A stretch of DNA of 64,000 bases from Chloroflexi bacterium ADurb.Bin180 (lineage in GTDB: Bacteria; Chloroflexota; Anaerolineae; UBA2200), in contig MWCV01000008.1 of the NCBI GenBank assembly GCA_002070215.1, forward strand, positions 25,101-89,100, given 5' to 3'. Below the pieces are notes generated by a model. That model had not been told where the DNA came from. It searched no databases and was given only the letters and a program-made list of their open reading frames with translations. Shown here in pieces: positions 53,758 to 63,757 of this stretch (position 1 is the stretch's first letter; every line of letters starts with the position of its first letter). The position numbers and the translations under genes were made by a program.

Positions 53758-55143
53758 ATGCGGGTGGCTATGGATAATCCTTCTGGCTGCTGCGCCCCTC
53801 TCCCGCCGTCTCCCGTGAACCGCCAACACGGACGTTTTCTCTGCGCCGTGGCCGTATTCCTGTTTCTTTGCCTGGCGCTGGTCCGCGCTGGTTCGGGCCA
53901 TGCCCTGGCAACCCGCGTCTACCTGGCGCCCGACTCGACCATCCTCGAGCCAGGGCGGACCCTTACGGTGGAAATCCGCATCGAGGGCGTGAGCAGCCTC
54001 TACGGCGTGGACCTTTCGCTGGGTTTCAACCCGGAGACGCTGGCCGTGCTCGACGGGGACGGCAACAGCCCGGACGCGCCGCAGATCCTGCCCGGCGGCT
54101 TTCTCAACCTGACCCAGGCCTTTACCGCCACCAACCAGGTGGACAATGCTGCTGGCACAGTGCGCTTTTTGCAGGCCCTCCTCTACCCCGCCCCGCCGGC
54201 CAGTGGCAGCGGCGTGCTGGCCCGGGTAACCTTCCGCGCCCTGTCGCCAGGCAACAGCCTGCTGCTGCTGGATGCGGCTCTGGCCAACAACGTGGCCGAG
54301 CCCATACCGGCGGCCATCAGCGGCGGCCAGATTCTGGTGCTCTCCGCCGAGCCTACGGCCACGCGCACCCCAACCAGAACACCCACGCCAAGCGTCACTC
54401 GCACCCTGGCGCCGACCGCCACGCCGACTTTCACGCCCACGAGCACGGCCACCACGGGCCCCAGCCGAACGCCCACCGCCTCACCGACGTGGCTCCCTGG
54501 CGGGCTGCGGCTGTATCTGCCGCTCGTGTCGCGCCAGTTTGCTCTGCCCACCCCCACGCCTACCATCTCGCCAAGCGCGACGCCAACCCCCACGCTCGGG
54601 CCCACGCACACGGCGACGTACACCCCGACACTGGGGCCCACGCGCACAGCGACGCCCGGGGCCACGGCCACATCGTTTCACCTGCAGCTCGTGGCCAACC
54701 CTGGCTTTGAGAGCGACACCGACTGGCTGCGCCTCGGCGGCGCTCCGCCGGTCTATTCCACTACCTATGCCCGCAGTGGCAGCCGGTCGATGCACCTGGG
54801 CATCGATGCCGCGTACGTGGGCCGAGTGTGGTCGTCGGTCCAGCAGACCATCCAGCTTCCAGCGGACCTTTCGGCCGCGGAACTGCGCCTGTACTTCTTT
54901 CCCACCGGCTGGCCCTTTGACGACGACGAGCTCTACCTCTATGTGCGCCGCGCCAGCGACAGCGTGGTGCTGACCAGCCAGCGCTGGATGGAATGGCAGC
55001 AGGCCTGGCACCTGCACACGGTGAACCTGACGCCCTATGCCGGCGAGCGCATCGTGCTGCAGATAGGGCTGTACAACGACGGTCAGGGCGTCACCACGGT
55101 CTACCTGGACGATGTCGAGCTGTGGGTTACCGGCCCCGAATGA
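53758..55143 (+). CDS. Secreted cohesin domain protein with PT linkers and C-terminal beta-sandwich
   Basis: About 461 residues. The signal peptide (FLCAVAVFLFLCLALVRAG) comes after a 27-residue basic lead. A cohesin domain lies at about 53-197 (SSLYGVDLSLGFNPETLAVLD), closely similar to that of the LysM protein. It is followed by a PT linker, the motif LRLYLPLVSRQF, a second PT linker, and a beta-sandwich (about 311-461; FESDTDWLRL and SGSRSMHLGI) of the kind seen in carbohydrate-binding modules. There is no dockerin. The ATG at 53758 follows GAGGGGCAGC; an ATG at 53770 is possible. Probable cell-surface role. Confidence 0.87.
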   Translation: MRVAMDNPSGCCAPLPPSPVNRQHGRFLCAVAVFLFLCLALVRAGSGHALATRVYLAPDSTILEPGRTLTVEIRIEGVSSLYGVDLSLGFNPETLAVLDGDGNSPDAPQILPGGFLNLTQAFTATNQVDNAAGTVRFLQALLYPAPPASGSGVLARVTFRALSPGNSLLLLDAALANNVAEPIPAAISGGQILVLSAEPTATRTPTRTPTPSVTRTLAPTATPTFTPTSTATTGPSRTPTASPTWLPGGLRLYLPLVSRQFALPTPTPTISPSATPTPTLGPTHTATYTPTLGPTRTATPGATATSFHLQLVANPGFESDTDWLRLGGAPPVYSTTYARSGSRSMHLGIDAAYVGRVWSSVQQTIQLPADLSAAELRLYFFPTGWPFDDDELYLYVRRASDSVVLTSQRWMEWQQAWHLHTVNLTPYAGERIVLQIGLYNDGQGVTTVYLDDVELWVTGPE

Positions 55144-55156
55144 GCGGCAAAAACCC

Positions 55157-55185
55157 TTGACAAGCCCTACAAAACATGCTATACC
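55157..55185 (+). promoter_or_regulatory. Sigma70-type promoter of mobB
   Basis: A perfect TTGACA (55157-55162), a 17-base spacer and TATACC (55180-55185, four of six), 37 bases before the mobB start. Confidence 0.65.
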
Positions 55186-55222
55186 AGATTAGCTTGCGGA
55201 CCAACATGTTGAGGAGTGTGGG

Positions 55223-55723
55223 TTGAAACCAGCGGTTGTTTCTGTTGTCGGCCGGGGCAATGTGGGCAAGACCACCTTTCTGGTCAATCTGGTGGTAGAG
55301 CTCAAGAAGCGCGGCTATCGCGTGGCCACCATCAAGCACTATGAGCATGACTTTCAGACGGACCAGCCAGGCAAGGATAGCTGGCGGCTCACCGCGGCGG
55401 GCAGCGATGTTTCCATCATTGCCGCCCCCGAGAAGCTGGCCATGGTGCGGCGCCTGAAGGAAGAGCTGACCCTCGACGAGATCATCGCCACGCTGCCCGA
55501 GATGGACATCATCCTCACCGAAGGCTACAAGCAGGACAAGAAACCCAAGATCGAGGTGGTGCGCCAGGCCGTGACCAGCGAGTTGATCTTTCATCCCCCC
55601 GAGCTGGTGGCTGTGGTCTCGGACCTGGCGCTGGACGCTGGCGTTCCGCGCTTTGCGCTCGATGACGCGGCCGGCGTGGCGACGTTCGTCGAGCACCATT
55701 ACATCAAGCACCAGGCGTCCTGA
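55223..55723 (+). CDS. mobB: Molybdopterin-guanine dinucleotide biosynthesis protein MobB
   Basis: A 166-residue P-loop GTPase. VSVVGRGNVGKTTFLVNLV is the Walker A region, ATIKHYEHDFQTDQPGKDSWRLTAAGSD is characteristic of MobB, and TEGYKQDKKPKIEVVR follows. It binds GTP and helps MobA attach GMP to molybdopterin, although MobA is not seen here. The start is TTG at 55223 with GAGGAG upstream. It could serve the Tat-exported molybdoenzyme at 41440, although sulfite-oxidase-type enzymes often use the cofactor without GMP. Confidence 0.9.
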   Translation: MKPAVVSVVGRGNVGKTTFLVNLVVELKKRGYRVATIKHYEHDFQTDQPGKDSWRLTAAGSDVSIIAAPEKLAMVRRLKEELTLDEIIATLPEMDIILTEGYKQDKKPKIEVVRQAVTSELIFHPPELVAVVSDLALDAGVPRFALDDAAGVATFVEHHYIKHQAS

Positions 55724-55750
55724 CCGGACGCAGAAGGAGGTTCTCGGGCT

Positions 55751-55945
55751 ATGCCCAGGGTCGTGTGCTGGCAAACGGACTGTCTCTACAATGCCAACGG
55801 CAAGTGCCGCGCGGTAGAGATCGAATACGATCCCTCCGACGGCTGTCTGACGATGGAGCCGCGCTCCGGTGCCGATGAGCCGGAAGACGAAGACAGCGAG
55901 CGCTGGGATCGCCGTGGCATGCACGTGCTTGAGGATGAGGAATAG
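55751..55945 (+). CDS. Small Cys-containing acidic protein (DUF1540-like)
   Basis: A 64-residue protein. The pattern C-x4-C-x7-C-x12-C (CWQTDCLYNANGKCRAVEI, then GCLTME) resembles DUF1540 or a related small metal-binding family. The tail is strongly acidic. GAAGGAGG precedes the ATG and the gene follows mobB by 27 bases, so co-transcription is likely. Function is unknown; metal or cofactor binding is a guess from the Cys pattern. Confidence 0.65.
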   Translation: MPRVVCWQTDCLYNANGKCRAVEIEYDPSDGCLTMEPRSGADEPEDEDSERWDRRGMHVLEDEE

Positions 55946-55962
55946 CCAGCGCCGACTGGCAT

Positions 55963-55991
55963 TTGCATTCTGCCCGGAACTGCAGTAATAT
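55963..55991 (+). promoter_or_regulatory. Weak candidate promoter of tRNA-His
   Basis: TTGCAT (55963-55968), a 17-base spacer and TAATAT (55986-55991). The -35 box matches only three of six consensus bases; position, 15 bases before the tRNA, supports it. Confidence 0.35.
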
Positions 55992-56005
55992 CGTCTCTGC
56001 CTCCT

Positions 56006-56081
56006 GGTGGACGTAGCTCAATGGCAGAGTACTGGTCTGTGGAACCAGGTGTTGCGGGTTCGAGTCCCGTCGTCCACCCCA
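56006..56081 (+). tRNA. tRNA-His (anticodon GTG)
   Basis: A cloverleaf with acceptor GTGGACG/CGTCCAC, anticodon arm CTGGT-CTGTGGA-ACCAG (anticodon GTG) and T arm GCGGG-TTCGAGT-CCCGT. The extra 5' G at 56006 opposite C73 is the identity element of tRNA-His. Unlike the other two tRNAs here, CCA is encoded (56079-56081). hisS begins 65 bases downstream. Confidence 0.96.
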
Positions 56082-56093
56082 GGTGTGTTCCAG

Positions 56094-56130
56094 AGAGCGT
56101 CCAGCACCATCGCTGGCGCTCTTGTTTGTT
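56094..56130 (+). terminator. Intrinsic terminator between tRNA-His and hisS
   Basis: AGAGCGTCCAGC pairs with GCTGGCGCTCT, with one bulged base, and is followed by TTGTTTGTT. It ends 16 bases before the hisS start codon, so hisS either has its own promoter or depends on read-through. Confidence 0.75.
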
Positions 56131-56145
56131 CATAGGAGGGTCGCT

Positions 56146-57477
56146 ATGAACCGCGTCGAGCCCCGCTTGCCCAAAGGAATGCGCGATGTGCTGCCGCAGC
56201 AGATGGTGCTGCGCCGGCACGTGCTGTCGCTCCTCGAAGAGGTGTTCGCCGAGTTCGGCTTTGAGCCGCTGATTACCCCGGCCGTTGAGCTGCAGGAGAT
56301 CCTCTCCGGCAAGGGCGGCTCCGAGTCGGAAAAGCTGATGTTCAACGTGGAGCACGAGGGTGGCAAGGAGCAGCTCGCCCTGCGCTTTGACCTGACGGTA
56401 CCGCTCAGCCGGGTGGTGGGTCAGTATCCTGACCTGCCCAAGCCTTTCCGGCGCTATCAGATCGCGCCGGTGTGGCGCGCTGAGCGCCCGCAAAAGGGCC
56501 GCTACCGCGAGTTCTACCAGTGCGATGCCGACGTCGTGGGCACGGCCAGCATGGTGGCCGATGCCGAGATCATCGCCATGATCTACACGGCCCTGCGCCG
56601 CCTGGGGTTTGAGCAGTTTGTCACGCTCATCAACGACCGCAAGCTCCTGGCTGGCCTGGGTGCCTTCTCCGGTGTGCCGGCCGATCAAGTGCATCTGCTG
56701 CATCGCGCTATCGACAAGCTGGACAAGGTAGGCATTGATGGCGTGCGCGAGGAGCTGGCCAAAGCCGGGGTGGCTCGGCCAACGGTAGACCGGTTGCTGC
56801 AGATCCTGCGTCCCGCCGGTGGCGCGCCGCCGGACCTGGCTGCTCTGCGCTGCGAATTGAAAGACTATCCCGAAGCGGTCGAAGGCATCGACGAGCTGCA
56901 GGAGCTGGTGAGCTACCTGCCGGCCCTGGGAGTTGATCCTTCCTGCTACCGCATCGAGCTGTCGATGGTGCGCGGGCTGGATTACTACACCGGTCCCATC
57001 TATGAAACGGTCGTCGAAAAGCCGCGCATCGGCAGCATCACCGGCGGCGGCCGCTATGATGGCCTGGTCGGCCGCTTTGCCAATCGGCCTTACCCGGCCA
57101 CGGGAACCACCATCGGCATCGAGCGCATCCTGGACGTGATCGAAGAGCTGCAGATGTTCCCCCGGCTGCTTGGCCAGACGTCGGTGCAGGTGCTGGTGGC
57201 AGTGTTTGGCGAGTTGGTGCAGGAATCGCTGCGGCTGCTCACCGAGCTGCGCACCGCGGGCCTGCGCTGCGAGTTGTACGATGGGGCTGATCCCATTGGC
57301 ACGCAGATCCGCTATGCGCTCAAGAAGGGCATTCCCTACGTAGTGATCGCCGGGCCGGATGAGCTGGCTGCCGGCACGGTAGCCGTCCGTGACCTGGGCT
57401 CGCGCGAGCAGACGCTGGTCGAGCGGGCGGCTCTGGCCTCCCGGCTGCGCGAAAGCCTCACCGCGGCCGGTCGCTGA
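56146..57477 (+). CDS. hisS: Histidyl-tRNA synthetase
   Basis: A 443-residue class II aminoacyl-tRNA synthetase. Motif 1 lies in the N-terminal region, motif 2 (RAERPQKGRYREFYQCDAD) is clear, the His-specific LDYYTGPIYE is present, and motif 3 with GGRYDGLVGRF follows; the C-terminal anticodon-binding domain (QVLVAVFGE..., and a Gly/Leu-rich end) is complete. The ATG at 56146 follows AGGAGGG. The gene sits directly after tRNA-His, and the terminator in between raises the possibility of attenuation. Confidence 0.96.
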   Translation: MNRVEPRLPKGMRDVLPQQMVLRRHVLSLLEEVFAEFGFEPLITPAVELQEILSGKGGSESEKLMFNVEHEGGKEQLALRFDLTVPLSRVVGQYPDLPKPFRRYQIAPVWRAERPQKGRYREFYQCDADVVGTASMVADAEIIAMIYTALRRLGFEQFVTLINDRKLLAGLGAFSGVPADQVHLLHRAIDKLDKVGIDGVREELAKAGVARPTVDRLLQILRPAGGAPPDLAALRCELKDYPEAVEGIDELQELVSYLPALGVDPSCYRIELSMVRGLDYYTGPIYETVVEKPRIGSITGGGRYDGLVGRFANRPYPATGTTIGIERILDVIEELQMFPRLLGQTSVQVLVAVFGELVQESLRLLTELRTAGLRCELYDGADPIGTQIRYALKKGIPYVVIAGPDELAAGTVAVRDLGSREQTLVERAALASRLRESLTAAGR

Positions 57478-57493
57478 CAATGGAGGTTCGCTC

Positions 57494-58240
57494 TTGACGT
57501 CCTATCCCAACATCGACTCACTCGAGCGCGCGCTCGGCCTGCACTTTCGCGACCCCAATCTCCTTCTGGCAGCTCTGACCCACTCGTCGTACGTGAATGA
57601 GGACCCGGCCTGCACCTGGGGCGACAATGAGCGGCTCGAGTTCCTGGGCGATGCCGTGGGCGACTTTATCGCGGCGGATCTGCTCTACAACCGTTTCCCC
57701 GACTGGGAAGAAGGGGAACTCACGGCGCTGCGGGCAGCGATGGTGCGCGCCGATACCCTGGCCCAGTTCGCCGTCGAGCTGGGTCTGGGAGCTCACCTGC
57801 GCCTCGGAAAAGGCGAGGAGCATAGCGGCGGCCGCAACCGTCCCGCTCTGCTGGGCGATGCCTTTGAGGCGCTGGTGGGCGCGGTGTACCTGGAAGGGGG
57901 AATGGAGGCCGCGGCGGCCTTCTTGCTGCCTTTCCTGTGCGGCTTCTTGGACAGCCGCAACAGCCTGCTCCGGCGCGATGCCAAGAGCCGCCTCCAGGAG
58001 TGGGCTCAGGCCAACTACAAGTCCACTCCTTCCTACGCCATCGTGGAAGAATCCGGCCCCGACCACGCCAGGGTTTTTACCGTCGAGGTGCTCGTCCGCG
58101 GTGAGCCTCGCGGCCGCGGCACGGGCCGCACCAAGCAAGCCGCGGAGCAGGCCGCCGCTCAGGACGCACTGGACACCTGCCCCGGCACGGCCAGCCGACG
58201 CCTGGGCTCCGTGCGTCAGGGACCGGCGGCGCCTCTCTAG
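57494..58240 (+). CDS. rnc: Ribonuclease III
   Basis: A 248-residue double-stranded-RNA nuclease. The signature NERLEFLGDAVGDF and the second catalytic segment LLGDAFEALVGAVYLEGG are intact, so the metal-binding Glu/Asp set is present. The C-terminal double-stranded RNA-binding domain (SRLQEWAQANYKSTPSY to TKQAAEQAAAQDAL) is complete. The start is TTG at 57494 after GGAGG; the gene begins 16 bases after hisS and converges by 4 bases with the next gene on the other strand. Confidence 0.95.
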   Translation: MTSYPNIDSLERALGLHFRDPNLLLAALTHSSYVNEDPACTWGDNERLEFLGDAVGDFIAADLLYNRFPDWEEGELTALRAAMVRADTLAQFAVELGLGAHLRLGKGEEHSGGRNRPALLGDAFEALVGAVYLEGGMEAAAAFLLPFLCGFLDSRNSLLRRDAKSRLQEWAQANYKSTPSYAIVEESGPDHARVFTVEVLVRGEPRGRGTGRTKQAAEQAAAQDALDTCPGTASRRLGSVRQGPAAPL

Positions 58241-59133
58241 CCTCGCACCACGCGGTTGCGCAGCACCCCCAGCCCCTCCACCGTGCACTCGACCAGGTCG
58301 CCCACGTTCAGCGGGGCGATGCCCTCCGGCGTGCCGGTGGCGATCACATCCCCCGGCTCCAGCGTCATATAGCCGCTGATCGTGGCGATCAGCCGTGGGA
58401 CCTGGAACATCATCATCGCGGTGTTGGACTTTTGCCGCACCTCGCCGTTGACGCTCAGACTGATGTCCAATCGGTGCGGATCCTCAATCTCGTCGGTGAG
58501 CACCAGATAGGGGCCCATTGGGCAGAAGGTGTCCATGCTCTTGGAGCGGAACCAGGGCAGTTTCTTCTCGATGTCGGCCCGCTGCACGTCGCGCGCGGTC
58601 ACGTCGTTGAGCACGGTGTAGCCAGCCACAACCTCCATTGCCTTGGCCTCGCTGACGTGGCTGGCCTGGCAGCCAATGACCACGGCCAACTCGACCTCGG
58701 GATCCAGCCGCTTGACTCCCTCGGGGTAGACGATGTCGTCCGTCGGCCCGATCACCGAGGAGGGCGCTTTGGCAAAGAGCACCGGCTCCTGCGGCACTTC
58801 GTTGCCGGCCTCTCTGGCGTGGGCGGCATAGTTGCGGCCCAGGGCCACGATCTTGGACGGGCGGGTAACAGGCGCGAGCAGCCGCGTGGGAGGCACCCAG
58901 GCGTAGGTTCTGGTCCCGGCCTTGCCCGACATCTCGTCGAACCAGTCGTGGGCGTCATCAACCAGGTCGGGATGGTTCTCCAGCAGGTCCAGCAGCGTGG
59001 GCCGTGGGCGCTCGTACATCCAGCCAAAGTCGTCCACGTGACGCGCCAGGTAGGCGCTCAGGTTGAACCACACGTCACCCTGTCCCAGCCCGATGCGCGG
59101 GCCAGAATCGGTCCAGGCGTTGCACAAGCGCAT
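58237..59133 (-). CDS. Fumarylacetoacetate hydrolase family protein
   Basis: A 298-residue protein. [37 protein letters not shown] with the metal-binding Glu pair, [14 protein letters not shown] and TGTPEGIAP are the markers of the FAH superfamily (2-hydroxyhepta-2,4-diene-1,7-dioate isomerase, acylpyruvase or related hydrolases). The N-terminal 80 residues are the usual lid region. The precise substrate is not decided by these motifs. Its promoter region is shared with hutU, which starts 119 bases away in the other direction. Confidence 0.9.
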   Translation of the reverse strand: MRLCNAWTDSGPRIGLGQGDVWFNLSAYLARHVDDFGWMYERPRPTLLDLLENHPDLVDDAHDWFDEMSGKAGTRTYAWVPPTRLLAPVTRPSKIVALGRNYAAHAREAGNEVPQEPVLFAKAPSSVIGPTDDIVYPEGVKRLDPEVELAVVIGCQASHVSEAKAMEVVAGYTVLNDVTARDVQRADIEKKLPWFRSKSMDTFCPMGPYLVLTDEIEDPHRLDISLSVNGEVRQKSNTAMMMFQVPRLIATISGYMTLEPGDVIATGTPEGIAPLNVGDLVECTVEGLGVLRNRVVRG

Positions 59134-59252
59134 GTTTGTCCCCCCTTGTTCGGTCGTGCCTCGTTTGTATCACGGCCGGGGAGCTTTGTCAAGTACGGCT
59201 ATCACCACGATGCGGTATAATGCCTGGCCAAACCACACTGAGGAGGCGACGA

Positions 59253-60911
<1,659 letters not shown>

Positions 60912-61041
60912 GCGCTGACTGGCCGCAGAGGAGACCCCCGGGCTGAACCGTCTGGCTGAATTGGCCGCGCGGCGGCACGGCTCATTCGGCGCTGCCGCCG
61001 TGGGGCGGCATTGTTGTGCGCCGTGAAGGAGTAGATGCCAC

Positions 61042-63477
61042 ATGGATGCGGGCAAAGACAAGCGCCTGCTGGAGCTTGATGCTGGGCGAGTAATCGAAGA
61101 ACTGCAAGCGAACCTGGAGCGCGGCCTTGCCAGCGCGGAGGCAGAGGCACGCCTCAAAAAGTACGGTTTCAATGAAGTAGTTGCCGCGCGCGACAATCCC
61201 CTGCTCCGCTTTGCGCTCAAGTTTTGGGGCCTCTCGGCCTGGATGTTGGAGCTGATCCTCATTCTCTCGTTCATTCTCCGCAAGTATGCCGACATCTATG
61301 TCGTTGGCGCGCTGCTGGTGGTCAATGCCGTGATGAGTTTCGCTCAGGAGCAGCGCGCGCTGGCGGCCATAGAACTGCTGCGCACCAAACTGCACGTCAA
61401 TGCGCGCACGCTGCGAGACGGACAATGGCTGCTGTTGCCGGCGCGCAAGCTGGTGCCCGGCGATGTGGTGCGGGTGAGGCCGGGCGACTTTGTGCCGGCT
61501 GACCTCAAGCTGGTAACCGGTACGCTGAGCGTCGACCAATCGACGCTCACCGGCGAGAGCATGGAAGCCGAGAAATTCACCAACGACGCCCTCTACTCTG
61601 GCTCCGTCGTGCGCCGCGGTGAGGCCACGGCGGTCGTCACGTTGACCGGCGGCAGTACCTACTATGGACGCACGACCGAGCTGGTGCAATTGGCCCGCCC
61701 CCGGCTGCACTCGGAGGAGGTCGTGGACCGGGTGGTGCGTTACCTGTTCGTCATCGTGGCCGTGCTGCTGGCGGTCGCCACGGCCTTTGCCGTGGCCAGG
61801 GGCGCACCGCTCATCGATATGCTGCCGCTGGCGCTGGTCCTGTTGCTGGGGGCCGTTCCGGTGGCCCTGCCGGTGATGTTCACCGTCAGTATGGCCGTTG
61901 GCTCACTGCAACTGACCAAGAAGGGCGTCCTGGTCACCCGCTTGAACGCCGTGGATGACGCAGCCACGATGGATGTGCTGTGCGTCGACAAGACGGGGAC
62001 CATCACGACCAACCACCTGACCGTGGCGCAGGTCATTCCCCTGGGAGCAGAGCCGGCCTCCCAGGTGCTGCTCTATGGTGCGCTGGCCTCAGAGGAGGCC
62101 AACCGCGACCCCATTGATCTGGCCTTCCTCGAAGCCGCCAGAGCGCAAGAGCTGCCCCTGGATACGGCCACCAGGTTGAGCTTTACCCCGTTTGACGCGG
62201 AGACGCGCTGCACCGAGGCTAGAGTGGTAGTCAACGGAGCCGCCCTGCACCTCGTCAAGGGAGCAGTCACGCAGGTGGCGCAGGTGGCCGGCGTGGTCGG
62301 CGACGCCCTCGCCCAACTGAAGGAGCAGACGCAGGAGCTGGCGGCCAGGGGACAACGGACCCTGGCCGTTGCCGCAGGCAGCGATGGCACGCCGCCGCAC
62401 CTCGTTGGCCTGGTCACACTGGATGACCCTCCCCGCCCGGACTCGGCCGGGCTGGTCGAAGAGCTGGGCAAACTGGGCATCGCCGTCAAGATGCTCACTG
62501 GCGATTCCCTGGCCATTGCCCGCGAGATCGGAGCGACGGTTGGTCTGGGCCGCAATGTGATCCGCGCTTCCGAGCTCGATAACCTGGCCGAACACGATGT
62601 GACTGCGGCGGCCAAGCTGGCCGAGCAGAGCGACGGATTCGCCTCTATCTACCCCGAAGGCAAATTCAAGGTCGTCAAGAGCCTTCAGGCGGCCGGCCAC
62701 GTGGTGGGCATGACCGGAGACGGAGTCAACGACGCCCCGGCTCTGCGCCAGGCCGAGGTGGGCATCGCGGTGAGCAATGCCACCGATGTGGCCAAGAGCG
62801 CCGCCAGCGTGGTTCTGACCAAGGAGGGCCTGGCCAGCATCATCGACCTGGTCGAAAATGGCCGCATGCTCTACCAGCGCATCGCCACCTGGATCATCAA
62901 CAAGGTCAGCCGCACCATCCTCAAGACGACGTTTGTCGTCCTGGCCTATGTGCTCACGGGCGAATTCGTGGTGTCGGCCTATGCCATGATGCTGGTGAGC
63001 TTTATGACCGATTTTGTCAAGGTGTCGCTCTCGACCGACAACGTGCGCTGGTCGTCGACTCCCGATACCTGGGATGTGCTGGCCCTGGCCAGGGTGGGGG
63101 TGGTGATGGGCGTTCTGATGACCGTCGAGGCCTTTGGTCTCTTGTATATCGGGCTGGCGCGCTTTGGCCTGCTGGCCAATGAGGTGGCGCTGCACACCTT
63201 TGTCTTTGAGCTGCTGCTGTACTTTGCCCTGTTCTCGATCTTTACGGTTCGTGAACGGGGGCATTTCTGGGACTCGGTGCCTTCGCCCCTGTTCCTTCTG
63301 GCGGTTGGCGCGGACCTGGTGATTGGCACGCTCATTCCCACTCTGGGTCTGTTCGGACTGGCGCCGCTGCCGCTGAACACGACCCTGTTCGTGCTGGGCT
63401 ATTCGCTGTTCTTTTCGCTGGTGGTCAACGACCTGGCCAAGTACCTGATGGTGCGGCGCACGGGGATTAGCTGGTAG
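61042..63477 (+). CDS. P-type ATPase, probable proton pump (type IIIA-like)
   Basis: An 811-residue cation pump. The N-terminal cation-ATPase segment (RGLASAEAEARLKKYGFNEV) precedes the actuator loop with LTGESMEAEK, the phosphorylation site CVDKTGTIT, and MLTGDSLAIAREIG and MTGDGVNDAPAL in the nucleotide and hinge region. Helix 4 reads GAVPVALPVMFTVSMAVGS, similar to plant and archaeal plasma-membrane proton ATPases. There is no long C-terminal autoinhibitory tail. Length and motif spacing fit proton ATPases better than calcium ATPases. Start ATG is preceded by GAAGGAG. Transport of H+ is inferred. Confidence 0.9.
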   Translation: MDAGKDKRLLELDAGRVIEELQANLERGLASAEAEARLKKYGFNEVVAARDNPLLRFALKFWGLSAWMLELILILSFILRKYADIYVVGALLVVNAVMSFAQEQRALAAIELLRTKLHVNARTLRDGQWLLLPARKLVPGDVVRVRPGDFVPADLKLVTGTLSVDQSTLTGESMEAEKFTNDALYSGSVVRRGEATAVVTLTGGSTYYGRTTELVQLARPRLHSEEVVDRVVRYLFVIVAVLLAVATAFAVARGAPLIDMLPLALVLLLGAVPVALPVMFTVSMAVGSLQLTKKGVLVTRLNAVDDAATMDVLCVDKTGTITTNHLTVAQVIPLGAEPASQVLLYGALASEEANRDPIDLAFLEAARAQELPLDTATRLSFTPFDAETRCTEARVVVNGAALHLVKGAVTQVAQVAGVVGDALAQLKEQTQELAARGQRTLAVAAGSDGTPPHLVGLVTLDDPPRPDSAGLVEELGKLGIAVKMLTGDSLAIAREIGATVGLGRNVIRASELDNLAEHDVTAAAKLAEQSDGFASIYPEGKFKVVKSLQAAGHVVGMTGDGVNDAPALRQAEVGIAVSNATDVAKSAASVVLTKEGLASIIDLVENGRMLYQRIATWIINKVSRTILKTTFVVLAYVLTGEFVVSAYAMMLVSFMTDFVKVSLSTDNVRWSSTPDTWDVLALARVGVVMGVLMTVEAFGLLYIGLARFGLLANEVALHTFVFELLLYFALFSIFTVRERGHFWDSVPSPLFLLAVGADLVIGTLIPTLGLFGLAPLPLNTTLFVLGYSLFFSLVVNDLAKYLMVRRTGISW

Positions 63478-63555
63478 GGCGGGGGCGTGCACCAGCGCTC
63501 GCCGCCGCTGGCCGCCCCTGCGGCACCAGGTAAGCATGTCTTGGCGCAAGAGCAC

Positions 63556-63583
63556 TTGACAGTCGTACCGGGCAGAGCATAGT
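63556..63583 (+). promoter_or_regulatory. Candidate promoter of the LVIVD-repeat gene
   Basis: A perfect TTGACA (63556-63561), a 16-base spacer and CATAGT (63578-63583, four of six). It lies about 175 bases before the GTG start. Confidence 0.45.
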
Positions 63584-63757
63584 GGTGGTGAGTCGCGTCG
63601 GAGGTGATGGCGCCGCCAGGGTGACGAAGCGGTGCACGCGACCAAAATCCGAGCGGCAGCGAACCGCGGAAAGGAGAACAAAGGCCAATCACACCGTGAG
63701 CGAGCTTTCTCACTGCATCGATGGAGTGGTTGCATCAAGCAAAAAGGAGGGCCGAAC

